64,000 nucleotides of DNA from Bubalus kerabau (GCF_029407905.1 NC_073643.1:40210501-40274500); one strand, 5' to 3'. Positions 43,081-54,975 are shown, counted from the first letter of the stretch. Made by a program: numbers and translations. Notes: generated by a model not told the origin, from the sequence alone.

Positions 43081-43576
43081 TACAGTATACTGTCTTTGAA
43101 GTTATTATTATTCTCATGGCTCACACATTCTCACTGCATGATGACATCTTTATAGGTTTATTTGGAATAATGTCTAAAAATAAACATAAACTCCAACCTA
43201 ATCCCTTCTGTATTCTCCTGTGGGTCATTTCCTTTGCTGACTGTCGTTGGAACATGTTCAGTGTAGTACTGGTTTCTGCCTTTTTTGTTTGTTTGTTTGT
43301 TTGCCAGCTTACTTGTTAAACTTCATGCTGTTACTTGATGTTGACTCATCTACTCAGACTCAAAGAATACAACTCTCTGGGGGCAAATTTGCCATATTGA
43401 ATTTATGAAAACCAGCAACAGAAAAATGATCAAGGTGTGCCATGTCCAACATTAGTGCTTTTTTGTATGTCTACTGGTTGGACCTGCGTCATCTTCCCTT
43501 TTTCCAGGGAATGTGGCACAATTCAAAATACTGGCTTTAGTTTAGAACTTGGGTCTGCCATCCAGGCTCTGTGATT
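43081..43576. other. Unique DNA with (GTTT)n
   Basis: A short (TTTG)5-like tract at about 43285-43304. Nothing else is recognised. Confidence 0.4.
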
Positions 43577-43640
43577 GTACAAAGACAACATTGTAAATCA
43601 ACTATACTCCAATAAAATTGAAATTTTATTAAAATGTAAA
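43577..43640 (+). mobile_element. Tiny L1 3' end
   Basis: 'acattgtaaatcaactatac' followed by 'tccaataaaattgaaa' is the last ~60 bp of an L1 3' UTR in sense. Confidence 0.65.
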
Positions 43641-44129
43641 AAAGATTAAAATCAATAACAGAATAATTACCCAGCCTCCATAAGTCTTGTTTTCCTCACT
43701 TGCAATAGCAGTGCCTATCTCTGAGTTGTCAAGAAGAGCCCCCAAGACAGTGCACAGAAAGCTGTTAGCATCAAGTCTAGATCGGAATGAATACCTCAGT
43801 ATACAGTGAGCATTGATACTAGAACCTCATTGCCATGACTGATTGAACTCTGAATATATGTCTGGTTTTATGTTCCCTGGGTTCTATTTTATGAACTTGA
43901 CACTCTCAAAATATGAGATTAGTGCATTAGATTTTGCTGAGCTTGCCATTTGGGAAATCTTGCAGCAGATTTTTATTGAGCCATTTTTGACTAAATGAAA
44001 GTAAGACCCAAAGTTGCCAAGCAAATGCTTCTGGCACTCTAGAGATCCAGGAAAATGTTGGAACTGGAACTCTAACCAAACCATCTCCATTCTTAATTCA
44101 AAGTTGTCAGACTGGTGGTGGTGATAACA
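43641..44129. other. Unique-looking DNA
   Basis: Nothing recognised. Confidence 0.35.
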
Positions 44130-44360
44130 AAGGTCATCACAATGCTGATGAATGAGTGCTTATTTTGGGCTGGGAAGGGTGCATTTATACATAGTATCTT
44201 ATTTAATTCTTATAACAAGCACAGATATAAGTGCTATTTATTCTCAGAAGCTGAGAGAATCTATTAATTTGTCCAGGATCACATAGCTGGGAACTATGGA
44301 GCTGTGATCAGAAACCAGTGTAACCTAGATTGAAAATCTGTGCTCTTTCCTACCACAAAC
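44130..44360 (-). repeat. MIR SINE
   Basis: 'agtatcttatttaattctta', 'gtccaggatcacatagctgg' and 'aatctgtgctctttcctacc' mark a reverse MIR. Confidence 0.75.
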
Positions 44361-44949
44361 TGCTCTGTAAAACCAGCTGTTCAGAAGGTAGTCCCTGCTC
44401 TCAGCAGAAGTCAGTGGGGTCATTTTTTAAATTTTCTGATCATTGAAAATACTGCCAAATCACCAGGATTGAATGTGTAGCCAGACTCATCTTAGAAACT
44501 AACTTTTGTTTCCTGTTTTCAATTCTATTTAAAATCAATGAAAAACACCCTAGGCCACTAGCCTTTCAAATCGGAAATTCACAGGAATGTTTTTTTTAAG
44601 TCTTCTTGGAAAAATACCTGAGTGAAATCCCACTTTCCTTTGTAAGAAGAGATTTATTTTGCCTGTATTCATTAGCTCTCTGGTTGAGCACACAGAGAGA
44701 AACAAGACAGCGGATGATTCAAATAAGCCAGTCATCTGATTGAAAACACACTAATAACCTTGGTACTGTGGGGAAGCCCTCTCTGCTGGAAAGTCTGCTT
44801 GGCAACAAGTCATGTCATTGAATCAGGAGCTAGAACAGGGACTAAAGGACATGTGTAATGGCTTTGCAGAATTTAAAAGTGCAGCTGTGTGGGTCTCCCA
44901 GGGCATCCTGGTAGATCTTTAAAACGCATGGATTGAAGGCGTTCATCTT
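44361..44949. other. Unique-looking DNA
   Basis: No repeat or gene is recognised. Confidence 0.35.
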
Positions 44950-45469
44950 TTTTCTTTTTAAATATAATTGACTTATAACACCATATTAATTCCAGATGCA
45001 CAACATAGGAATTTGATATTTCTGTACCTTACACAATAATTCTGGTTACTGTCTGTCACCATACAAATTTATTACAATATTGTTGGCTGTATTCCCCATG
45101 CTATACATTTCATTGCTGTGACATACTCATTTTGTAAGTGGAAGTTTGTGCTTTTTAATCTCCCTCACCTATTTCACTCATCCCTCGCATCCTCCTCCCT
45201 TCTGACAGCCATCTACTTGTTTGTAAGCCTGTTTCAAATTTGTTCATTTGTTTCAATCTGTTCGTTTGCTTTGTTTCTCAATTCCACACGTAAGTGAAAT
45301 CATGTGGTATTTGTCTTTGTCTGACTTGCTTCACTTAGCATAATACCCTCTAGGTCATTCCACGTTGTTGCAAATAGCAAGATTTCACTCTTTTTTATGG
45401 CTGAGTAATACTCTACTAGATAGATAGATACCATATATTCTTTATCCAACTATCCATTAGTGGACACGT

Positions 45470-45705
45470 ATGTGCCTGGAGAATCCCATGGATGGAGGAG
45501 CCTAGAAGGCTGCAGTCCATGGGGTCACTGAGGGTCAGACATGACTAAGCGACTTCACTTTCACTTTTCACTTTCATGCATTGGAGAAGGAAATGGCAAC
45601 CCACTCCAGTGTTCTTGCCTGGAGAATCCCAGGGACGGGGGAGCCTGGTGGGCTGCCATCTATGGGGTCACACAGAGTCGGACACGACTGAAGTGACTTA
45701 GCAAT
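45470..45705 (+). mobile_element. Bov-A2 SINE nested in L1
   Basis: Slightly 5'-truncated: 'gcctggagaatcccatggat', linker 'ttcactttcatgcattggag', second A unit, and a degenerate end 'gacttagcaatagcaa'. It interrupts the L1 near a 'tagtggacacgtatgtg' segment. Confidence 0.93.
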
Positions 45706-47390
45706 AGCAATGTTGCTACTATATTTGGCTTTCATAAATAATGCTAATAATGAACATAGGGGTGCATATATCTTTTCAAACTAATGTTTATGTTTTTGTT
45801 GGAAAAATACCCCAAAGTAGAATTGCTAGATTGCATGGTAGGTCTATTTTTAATTTTGAGGAACCTTCATACTATTTTCTATAGCACGTGTACCAATTTG
45901 CATTCCCACTAACAGTGTACAAGGAGTCCCTTTCAATTTTGTCAAAAGGTTTTTGCATCTATTGAGATGATCGTATGATTTTTATATTTCAGTTTGTTAG
46001 TGTGATGTATTGCATTGATTGATTTGAGGATATTGAATCACCTTTGCATCCCTGGAGTAAATCCACTTGATTATGGTGTGTGGCCTTTTTCAGCGTATTG
46101 TTGAATTTGCTGGGGTAATATTTTGTTGAAGACTTTTACATCTGTGTTCATCAGTGATGTTGGTCTCTAACTTTCTTTTTTTGTGTGGTGTCTTAGTCTG
46201 GTTTTGTTATCAGCATGATGCTGGCCTAATAAAGTAAGTTTGGAAGGATTCCTTCCCCTTCAGAGTTTTGAAGTAGTTTGAGAAGGCTGGGTGTTAATTC
46301 GTATTTAAATGTTTCGTAGAATTCACCTGTGAAGTTCTGGTCCTGCAGCTTTGTGTGTTAGGATTTTATTATTATTATTATTATTAACTCAGTTTTATTA
46401 CTGGTAATTGGTCTGTTCGTATTTTTTTTTATTTCTTACTGATCCAGTCTTGGGAGATTATATGTTTCTAAGAATTTTCCATTTCTTCTAGGTCATTCAT
46501 TTTATTGGTGTATAGTTGTTAATAGTAATCTCTGAGGATCCTTTGTATTTCTATAGTGTTGGTTGTAGCTTCTCTTTCATTTCTGATTTTATTTCCTTGG
46601 GCCCTCTGTCATTTATTTATTTATTTTGATGAATCTGTCTGAAGTTTTATCAATTTCATTTGTCTTTCCAAAGAAGCAAACATTTATTTCTGTACTGATC
46701 TTTATGATTTATTTCCTGCTACTAACTTTGGTTTTTGTTTGTTCTTCTTTTCCTAGTTCCTTTAGGTATCAGTTCAGTTCAGTTGCTCAGTCGTGTCCAA
46801 CTCTTTGTGACCCCATGAAGCACAGCACGCCAGGCCTTCCTATCCATCACCAACTGCTGGAGTCTACCCAAACCCATGTCCATTGAGTCGGTGATGCCAT
46901 CCAACAATTTCATCTTCTGTCGTCCCCTTCTCCTCCTGCCCTCAATCCCTCCCAGCATTAGGGTCTTTTCAAATGAATCAGCTCTTCACAGCAGGTGGCT
47001 AAAGTATTGGAGTTTCAGCTTCAATCAGTCCTACCAATGAACACCCAGGACTGATCTCCTTTAGAATGGACTGGTTGGATCTCCTTGCAGCCTAAGGGAC
47101 TCTCAAGAGTCTTCTCCAACACCACAGTTCAAAAGAATCAATTCTTTGGCACTCAGCTTTCTTTGTAATCCAACTCTCACATCCATACATGACTACTAAA
47201 AATAAACCATAGCCTTGACTAGATGGACCTTTGTTGACAAAGTAATGTCTCTGCTTTTTAATATGCTGTCTAGGTTGGTAATAACTTTCCTTCCAATGAA
47301 TAAGCATCTTTTAATTTCATGGCTGCAATCACCATCTGCAGTGATTTTAGAGCCCCAAAAAATAAAGTCAGCCACTGTTTCCACTGGATA

Positions 47391-47493
47391 GCATGATCTT
47401 TGTTTTCTGAATGTTAAACTTTAAGCCAAATTTTTTTGGGACCGGATACCATGATCTTCGTTTTCTGAATGTTGAGCTTTAAGCCAAATTTTT
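47391..47493 (-). repeat. Tandem duplication inside BovB
   Basis: A roughly 45-bp block ('catgatctttgttttctgaa' and following bases, to 'aagccaaattttt') occurs at about 47391-47433 and again at about 47449-47493, separated by about 15 bp. Consensus BovB has one copy. Confidence 0.8.
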
Positions 47494-47499
47494 CACTCT

Positions 47500-49640
47500 C
47501 CTCTTTCACTTTCATCAAGAAGCTCTTTAGTTCTTCTTCACTTTCTGCCATAAGGGTGGTGTCATCTGCATATCTGAGATTATTGATATTTCTCCCAGCA
47601 ATCTTAATTCCAGCTTGTGCTTCGCCAGCCCAGTGTTTCTCATGATGTACTCTGCATATAAGTTAAATAAGCAGGGTGGCAATATACAACCTTGACGTAC
47701 CCCTTTTCCTATTTGGAACCAGTCTGTTGTTCCATGTCCATTTCTAACTGTTGCTTCCTGACCTGCATACAGGTTTCTCAAGAGGCAGGTCAGGTGTTCT
47801 GATATTCCCATCTCTTTCAGAATTTTCCACAGTTTATTGTGATCCACACCGTCAAAGGCTTTGGCATAGTCAATAGAGCAGAAATAGATGTTTTTCTGGA
47901 ACTCCCTTGCTTTTTCCATGATCCTGCAGATGTTGGCAGTTTGATTTCTGGTTCCTCTGCCTTTTCTAAAACCAGCTTGAACTTCTGGAAGTTCACTGTT
48001 CACGTCTTGCTGAAGCCTGGCTTGGAGAATTTTGAGCATTACTTTACTAGCGTGTGAGATGAGTGCAATTGTGCAGTAGTCAGAGCCTTTTTGGCGTTGC
48101 CTTTCTTTGGGATTGGAATGAAAACTGACCTTTTCCAGTCCTGTGGCCACTGCTGAGTTTTCCAAATTTGCTGGTATGTTGAGTGCAGCACTTTCACAAC
48201 ATCATCTTTCAGGATTTGAAATAGCTCAACTGGAATTCCATCACCTCCACTAGCTTTGTTCGTAATGATGCTTCCTAAGGCCCACTTGACTTCACATTCC
48301 AGGATGTCTGGCTCTAGGTGACTGTGAGTGATCACACCATCATGATTATCTGGGTCATGAAGGTCTTTTCTGTACAGTTCTGTGTATTCTTGCCACCTCT
48401 TCTTAATATCTTCTGCTTCTGTTAGGTCCATACCATTTCTGTCTTTTATTGAGCCTCTATTTGTATGAAATGTTTCCTTGGTATCTCTAATTTTCTTAAA
48501 GAGATCTCTAGTCTTCCTGTTTCATTTTTTTTCCCCTCTATTTCTTTGCACTGATGGCTGAGGAAGGCTTTCTTATCACTCCTTGCTATTCTTCGAACTC
48601 TGCATTCAGATACTTATATCTTTCCTTTTCTCCTTTGCTTTTCGCTTCTCTTCTTTTCACAGCTATTTGTAAGGCCTCCCCAGACAGCCATTTTGCTTTT
48701 TTGCATTTCTTTCCCATGGGGATGGTCTTGATCCCTGTCTCCTGTACAATGTCACGAACCTCCATCCATAGTTCATCAGGCACTCTGTCTATCAGATCTA
48801 GGCCCTTACATCTATTTCTCACTTCTACTGTATAATCATAAGGGATTTGCTTTAGGTCATCCCTGAATGGTCTAGTGGTTTTTCCCCACTTTCTTCAATT
48901 TAAGTCTGAATACGGCAATAAGGAATTCATGATGTGAACCACAGTCAGCTCCTGGGTTATTTTTGCTGACTGTATAGAGCTTCTCCATCTTTGTCTGCAA
49001 AGAATATAATCAATCTGATTTCGGTGTTGACTATCTGGTGATGTCCATGTGTAGAGTCTTCTCTTGTGTTGTTGGAAGAGGGTGTTTGCTATGACCAGTG
49101 TGTTCTCTTGGCAGAACTCTATTAGCCTTTGCCCTGCTTCATTCTGTACTCCAAGGCCAAATTTGCCTGTTACTTCAGGTGTTTCTTGACTTCCTACTTT
49201 TGCATTCCAGTCCCCTATAATGAAAAGGACATTTTTGGGGGTGTTAGTTCTAGAAGGTCTTGTAGGTCTTCATAGAACTGTTCAACTTCAGCTTCTTCAG
49301 CATAACTGGTCGGGGCATAGACTCGGATTACTGTGATATTGAATGGTTTGCCTTGGAAACAAACAGAGATCATTCTGTCGTTTTAGAGACTGCATCCAAG
49401 TACTGCGTTTCAGACTCTTTTGTTGACTATGAGGGCTACTCCGTTTCTTCTAAGGGATTCCTGCCCACAGTAGTAGATATAATGGTCATCTGAGTTAAAT
49501 TCACCCATTCCAGTCCATCTTAGTTTGCTGATTCCTAGAATGTCGGCATTCACTCTTGCCATCTCCTGTTTGACCACTTGCAATTTGCCTTGATTCATGG
49601 ACCTGACATTCCAGGTTCCTATGCAATACTGCTCTTTACA
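47500..49640 (-). pseudogene. BovB endonuclease-RT ORF, broken
   Basis: Open pieces: 49410-49598 (endonuclease start, with ADILGISKLRWTGMGEF), 48586-48822 (linker, GLDLIDRVPDELWMEV), 48039-48431 (RT fingers, NKASGGDGIPVELFQ) and 47527-48165 (212 codons with IDYAKAFD and FQIGKGVRQGC). The last frame shifts before the YADD motif, which is read in another frame near 47560-47575. The gene would encode the retrotransposition enzyme; several frameshifts make it inactive. Confidence 0.92.
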
Positions 49641-50235
49641 GCATCAGACCTTGCTTCTATCACCAGACCCATCCGCAACTGGGTGTTGTTTTTGCTTTGG
49701 CCCCATCCATTCATTCTTTCTGGAGTTATTTCTCCACTGATCTCCAATAGCATATTGGGCACCTACTGACCTGGGGAGTTCATCTTTCAGTGTCCTATCT
49801 TTTTGCCTTTTCATACTGTTCATGGTGTTCTCAAGGCAAGAATACTGAAGTGGTTTGCCATTCCCTTCTCCAGTGGACCACATTTTGTCAGACCTCTCTA
49901 CCATGACCCATCCATCTTGGGTGGCCCCACACAGCATAGCTTAGTCTTATTGAGTTAGACAAGGCTGTGGTCCGTGTGATCAGATTGGCTAGTTGTCTAT
50001 GATTGTACTTTCAGTCTGTCTTCCCTCTGATGCCCTCTCTCAGCGCCTCCCATCTTATTTGGGTTTCTCTTACCTTAGACGTGGGGTATCGCTTCACAGC
50101 TGCTCCAGCAAAGCGCAGCTGCTGCTCCTTACCTTGGATGTGGGGTAGCTCCTCTCGGCCACCGCCTGTGACCTTGGACCTTTAGATATAAGATTGGGTT
50201 GTTTGAGTTTTTGTTTCTGGCATGAAGCATTTAAG

Positions 50236-50784
50236 TGAACATTGAGAAATAAATAACTTTCTAGGAGTCACCAGCTTTCTGGGTATCCCCCTAATAAAGT
50301 ACATGCTTATCTCAATTCCGTCTTAACTCAGTTTATCCTCATCTAAGGAAACCCAGAGCTATAGAAACCATATAATGCTATCACACAAGCAGAACCTGAG
50401 AGGAAGCTAGAGAAAAGATGCATATGGTGAAAAGTGCTGTCATTGTGCCCTTGCTGATTTTTTCCAAGAGCCTCTTAGTTTTCATTCACATATTGTGCTT
50501 TGTAAACAAATTAAGGGAGGTAACTCATAGGAAAGGTATTGCGATCTCTGCCCTTCAGTTATTTCAGAGTTGACTGTGTGTGTGTGTGACGTACCATGTT
50601 ATTCAAAGGAGCCTTGAGGGACACCTGACCTAGTTGAGCAGTCGTGCCTTTAAGATAAAACTGCCAAAATAAGTTATGGAATTTCTTACACAACTGTGAG
50701 AGTCCCTCAAAGACACACTGAAGGTTACTTAAATTTTAATATTTAGAGCATAACATAGATGGTAGTGAACAGCCTGCTGTGTTG
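50236..50784. other. Unique-looking DNA
   Basis: Short (TG)n at about 50575-50588. No gene is recognised. Confidence 0.35.
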
Positions 50785-51090
50785 CATGATAATGGTGATC
50801 TTGGCATGATGACCACAGGGATGGCAATGAAGAGGGGGAGGAGGAGGCTAGTACCTATCATTTCGAGTACTTTGCATGCGCCAGGGACAAAGGTGCAATG
50901 TCATATAGTAGCTCCATTTAATCTTTACAACAATCACAATGAAGATACTAAGAGTATGCCTTCTTACAAATAAACTCAGGCTTAGAAAAGCCAATCTGTT
51001 TTCTCAAGACCACATAGCTACTGGGCAGTGGGTCTAGAATTCAAACAGTCTGATTCCAGAATGAAGATCTTTAATCACTCTATCTATGAT
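50785..51090 (-). repeat. MIR SINE
   Basis: 'catttaatctttacaacaat', 'ctcaagaccacatagctact' and 'aatcactctatctatgatct' follow a reverse MIR in full order. Confidence 0.8.
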
Positions 51091-51509
51091 CTGCAAACTC
51101 CTTTGAACACACACTCCATCAGTAAAACATTTTGCTAATGCCCCTTTTATATTTATTTATTATTAATACCATACTAATATATACATAATAAAATAAAGTA
51201 TAAATGGAGAAAGATGGACAAAAGATGAAATATTTTATTTTGTTATATTTTTCAACAGTACAGAAATATTTTTGATATCATAAAAAGGTAATTATAATTG
51301 ATGTTTTGGTGAAAGTTACCTGCTTATATTCTTCAGTATTTTTGAAATTTTTGTTTAACACTTTCTGAATAAGTAGCTCAAAGGCTCAGTTCTGAGGTTT
51401 TTTTCACTAGTTGGTCAAAACTGGAAATGATGCATTAGGAAGATCCTTAGATCCAAATGGAAATTTGGCATCACTTTTTTTTTTTTTTTGGGCTGCACAT
51501 TTTTTTTCA
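51091..51509. other. AT-rich unique-looking DNA
   Basis: Includes T-runs at about 51477-51489 and 51500-51507. Nothing else is recognised. Confidence 0.35.
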
Positions 51510-52116
51510 GGGGGGCATTGCAAAATTATGAGACAAATGTTTGATAGATGGATAATCATCATCAACAGTGAATGAACTATGGGGAGATCAAGTTAACCAT
51601 ATTTCAGTTCTTCCCACCAATTATGCAAAGATTTTTGTTGAAATCCACCTAGTGCATAGCTGTCTTTTCTTATGTCAATCTGTTGTTGTTCTGCAAGTGC
51701 ATTTTTATATATTTTTTAATTTGTTTAAAACTCACTAAAACTCTAAATTCAAAACTTCTGAATGCTGATTAATCAGGCTTATAAAATTTTTTCCATTATT
51801 TTAAAGAGATTTTTAAGATACATCAATATATGGTTATGTTTTAACATCACACAATAAATGAATCATTTCTGAAAACATTATTTGCTTCAAATTGCTCTTT
51901 TCATAACACCAGATTTGTTTGTTTTGTTTTTTTAAAGAGTTTGTCTCTATGTCTAAGATGCTTGGTGTTTTTGTGTCTTACTAATTGTGATGGCTTCAAG
52001 CTATCATTAGCTAACATCTCAAGATAGTCTGCATGGGACATAGTTCACTGTTAATTCACTGTTAATGATGATTATCCATCTATCAAATATTTTTCTCATA
52101 ACTTTGCACTGGGGAG
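51510..52116. mobile_element. DNA transposon relic with ~75-bp terminal inverted repeats
   Basis: The left end (51510-51581) and right end (52039-52116) are imperfect inverted repeats sharing 'tttgatagatggataatc' and the agttatgaga/aattatgaga segment; the right copy has a small internal duplication around ttaattcactg. The AT-rich interior (about 460 bp) has no ORF. A CAG at each outer edge hints at a hAT-type element, but an 8-bp target duplication is not visible. Family unknown to me. Confidence 0.7.
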
Positions 52117-52579
52117 GGCTGACCTCTTGATAGATTTGAAGAGCTTATCTGTGTAATTCTTAATAGGCTGAGGCAGAGTAAGAAAGGAAATTTTGATTCA
52201 GCCATTTCCTTACTTATTTGTGCTGATTCTGTGTTCATTAACATAACCACCTTAGATAGGGAAGGGAGGTGGAAAGCTGATGGGTCTTTAATGGTAATAC
52301 ATTGAGTTCTTTTTCTGGATTCTTTCAGTTTGGGGAATGGCTAGAAATCTTACCATACATGAATTGAATGAACACTGCATTTCTATAAAAAGGCTATTCC
52401 AGTTTTTTAAATTATTCAAAATACAGTACAAGCATGTGAAACTTATGGTATTAGGAGATTGAGACTCAGCATTGTTATGGTGGGGAAGTTAAATTGCTCT
52501 AAATATCCCTGGTCACTAACATTCCCTGCGCCTGCCCCTTACACAGCTACCATCAGGGTTCAATCACTCATTTACTTTG
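52117..52579. other. Unique-looking DNA
   Basis: Nothing recognised. Confidence 0.35.
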
Positions 52580-53860
52580 AGAAAAACTATTTGTTAATTA
52601 TGGAAAATATCAAATGTTTATAAGTAAGGAGAGAGGTTAGTGTCACGAGCCTTCATGTATCCACCCTTCAACCTCACTTCATGGTCAGTTGTTTCCTCTA
52701 TATTCCCCATGCCTCCTTACTGAATTATGATGATGTGAATCCCAGACATAATATCATTACACCTGTAAATATTTTAGTATGAATCTCCAAAATATAAGGA
52801 ACTGTTTTTTTAAGCATAACCCATGGTGCCATTATTACACTTGATAAGTTAACAATATTCCTAACAAAAATCCAACTTCCTAATCAATCCAATTTCCTAA
52901 TCAAAATCCAACTAGTTTGCAAACTTCCCTAAGATGTCACAAATGTTTTTAGTTTGTTCACTCAAATCAGATTCTAGATGAGGTCCATATTGTCATTGGT
53001 TGGTATGACACTTCTGTTTTTTTTTAATCTATAGATTTTCCTCTCTTTCTATTTTAAAGTTAATATAATGTTTCATCATTATTTTTGCTTGCAGATTTTT
53101 TGTTGTTGTTGATTCTATCAGGTCATTTGTCTTCAACAGTTTCCCATGGTCTGGAACTTGCAGATTGCACCTCCTTTTAATTTTTTAACTTGATCATCTG
53201 CAATTCCCATAAATTGGCAATAGGATGCAGTGGTGGATTGTCACATTAAGATTTGATTCTTTTACAAGAATATCTCAAAGGCAGTATTTGAATTTCTATC
53301 AGTAGTCACGTAATGACTAGTTCTCTTCCTTTTGGAATCTTAATAGCCCTTGATAACAATTACCTAGGTTCATTATTTTCGGGGGTTGTGACAGGTGGTA
53401 CTCTTTCTTTTTTCACATATTAGCTGGAAGAAGTCTATAAAGACAAAGTTTATTTTATCAATTGTTGTTTACTCTGAAGTACAGATCACACAAGAAAGGC
53501 CAAAAAAAAAAAAAATGCTTGGTAGTTTATCTTATCAAAATAAAAGATTGGTTCCTTACCATCTGTGGAAGAGAATCAGTTATGGGTCTTGTTCTGTTTT
53601 GTTTGAGTACTATTATGATTTGAACATACTTGACATTCTGGGTAGTTATTATTTTTATTGATTCTCAAATCATCTCTGGCTAGTGAGAGCCTCCTCTAAT
53701 TGGTTCCTGATTCCTTTTAACAAGATTCCAGCAGTCTTTGATAGTTCCCTTAATTTCTAGTAAGATAGGGGTCATCATGTACATTACATGCCTCAGACAG
53801 GGAATTAGCAGAGGAACGCTGGTCAGTTTTCATGGGAAATGGTATTCAGACATTTCAATC
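52580..53860 (-). mobile_element. Old L1M-type 3' UTR relic
   Basis: Reverse order: 'gaatcccagacataatatca', 'tttagtatgaatctccaaaa', 'gataagttaacaatattcct', 'atcaggtcatttgtcttcaa', 'acttgatcatctgcaattcc'. The left arm of the first inverted duplication (53211-53574) lies within it, so that arm is the original copy. Confidence 0.65.
53211..53574 (+). repeat. Inverted repeat 1, left arm (original)
   Basis: 364 bp that match 55124-55490 in reverse complement with about 4 substitutions and a longer poly-A run in the copy (13 versus about 18). The flanking L1M sequence continues on both sides here, which marks this arm as the source. Confidence 0.95.
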
Positions 53861-54178
53861 TGGAAACCATTTTCATTTTGAACTTTGGTTTATCTTCCAT
53901 TTTTAAATTATAAATGTGTGCGTGTTTCTCTCCTTTTCTCTTAGATAAATAGTATCATACTATACACACATTTCTCTGCCTATTTTTTTTCCTGTTAACA
54001 ATACATACTGGAGGATATTCCATATCAGTATCTTAAACTATTCTCCATTCCTTTCTTACAATTATACACTTCTCCATTGCATGTGATACAGTAGTATTTT
54101 CAATCAGTCCTCAAAGGTGGGCATTTGCTCTTTTAAGTAATACTTTAATGAATGGCATTGCTTTTTAAAAACTTGTTG
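53861..54178. other. AT-rich, possibly old repeat
   Basis: Resembles decayed interspersed-repeat DNA ('ggatattccatatcagta'). Family not resolved. Confidence 0.3.
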
Positions 54179-54372
54179 TGGGCTTCTCTACTGGCTTAGA
54201 TGGTTAAGAATCTGCCTGCAATGCAGGTTTGATCCCTGGGTCAGGATGATCCCGTGAAGAAGGGAATGGCTACCCACTCCAGTATTCTTGCCTGGAGAAT
54301 TCCATGGACAGGAGCCTGGCGGGCTGCAGTCCATGGGATCACAGAGTCAGACACGACTGAGTGACTTTCACC
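54179..54372 (+). mobile_element. Bov-tA SINE
   Basis: Head 'tgggcttctctactggctta' with a short deletion before 'tttgatccctgggtc', then an A unit ending 'gactgagtgactttcac'. Confidence 0.92.
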
Positions 54373-54379
54373 TAACTTT

Positions 54380-54482
54380 ATAATGATAACTAATGGGTTA
54401 GTGCATTGCCTGAGATCACACAACTAATAAGTGATGAGCCGGGATTCCAACCACACCTTGTTGTCTAGCTCCCAAACCTGGA
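54380..54482 (-). repeat. MIR 3'-truncated fragment
   Basis: 'ttgcctgagatcacacaact' and 'aagtgatgagccgggattcc' match a reverse MIR core. Confidence 0.65.
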
Positions 54483-54584
54483 TTTTCATTTGCTGTTTCT
54501 TTATTATCCCAGGATAACTAAAATACTGGGCCTGGAATTCTACCAATTCATTGTGAAGGTACTGCTGCTAGAAGCTCAAAGTTT

Positions 54585-54792
54585 GTTGTTGTTTAATCAC
54601 TAAGTCATGTCCGACTCTTCTGCAACCCCATGGATTGTAGCCCACCAGGCACCTCTGTCCATGGGATTTCCCAGGCAAGGATATTGGAGTGGATTGCCAT
54701 TTCTTTCTCCAGACAATCTCCGCCTAGGGAATGAACCCACGTCTCCTGCATCACAGGTGGATTCTTCACTGTTGAGCTACCTGGGAAGCCCT
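54585..54792 (-). mobile_element. Bov-tA SINE with perfect target duplication
   Basis: Reverse Bov-tA from a (GTT)n tail to 'gagctacctgggaagccct'. The exact repeat agctcaaagttt is at 54573-54584 and 54793-54804. It lies in the spacer of inverted repeat 1. Confidence 0.96.
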
Positions 54793-54881
54793 AGCTCAAA
54801 GTTTACTTGGCCTTTAGTTAGTAAAAAATAAGGGAGAAAACATTATTAGGTGATAAATGTAAAGTTTTAGAAAGGAGGCAA

Positions 54882-54975
54882 CTTTCAAGATTTGGGTCCA
54901 TGCAAAGACTTGGAACGCCCGGCCTCTGTAACACCTCTGTCTTCCTGTGGTCTGCTTTCAAGATTTGGGTCCATG
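54882..54975 (+). repeat. Templated insertion with flanking 21-bp duplication
   Basis: A 21-bp unit (begins ctttcaagattt, ends ccatg) occurs at 54882-54902 and 54955-54975. The 52 bp between them (54903-54954) equal 56619-56670 with one mismatch, same orientation. Microhomologies: 'atg' at the left joint and 'ctt' at the right joint. Confidence 0.93.

Larger units (their letters stand above)
46770..50178 (-). mobile_element. Near full-length BovB (RTE) element
   Basis: About 3.4 kb, close to the full BovB length. The 3' terminus is at 46770 and a 5' leader ('aaggtaaggagcagcagctg' on minus) lies at 50080-50178. Target duplication cctttag(g/a)tat at 46759-46769 and 50179-50189. Contains an APE-type endonuclease region (minus, about 49940-48600) and an RT region (about 48450-47500). 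BovB is the RTE-clade LINE whose 3' end resembles Bov-tA and Bov-A. Confidence 0.95.
44950..50235 (-). mobile_element. Old L1 (3' UTR and ORF2 parts), host of two later insertions
   Basis: Reverse L1 in four pieces. 44950-45469 holds the 3' UTR and ORF2 end. 45706-45945 holds more of the C-terminus. About 45950-46769 holds the RT region ('gcatctattgagatgatcgt', 'catccctggagtaaatccac') after an internal deletion. 50179-50235 resumes ORF2 at 'agattgggttgtttgag'. Intervening blocks are a Bov-A2 and a 3.4-kb BovB. Contains (TAGA)n near 45417-45430 and (ATT)n near 46369-46386. No long ORF survives. Confidence 0.85.

Noticed and set aside
52039..52116. Right end of the 51.5-kb element as half of a local hairpin only
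   Set aside because: The inverted match extends about 75 bp with a 460-bp interior and similar outer edges, which fits transposon termini better than a simple hairpin.
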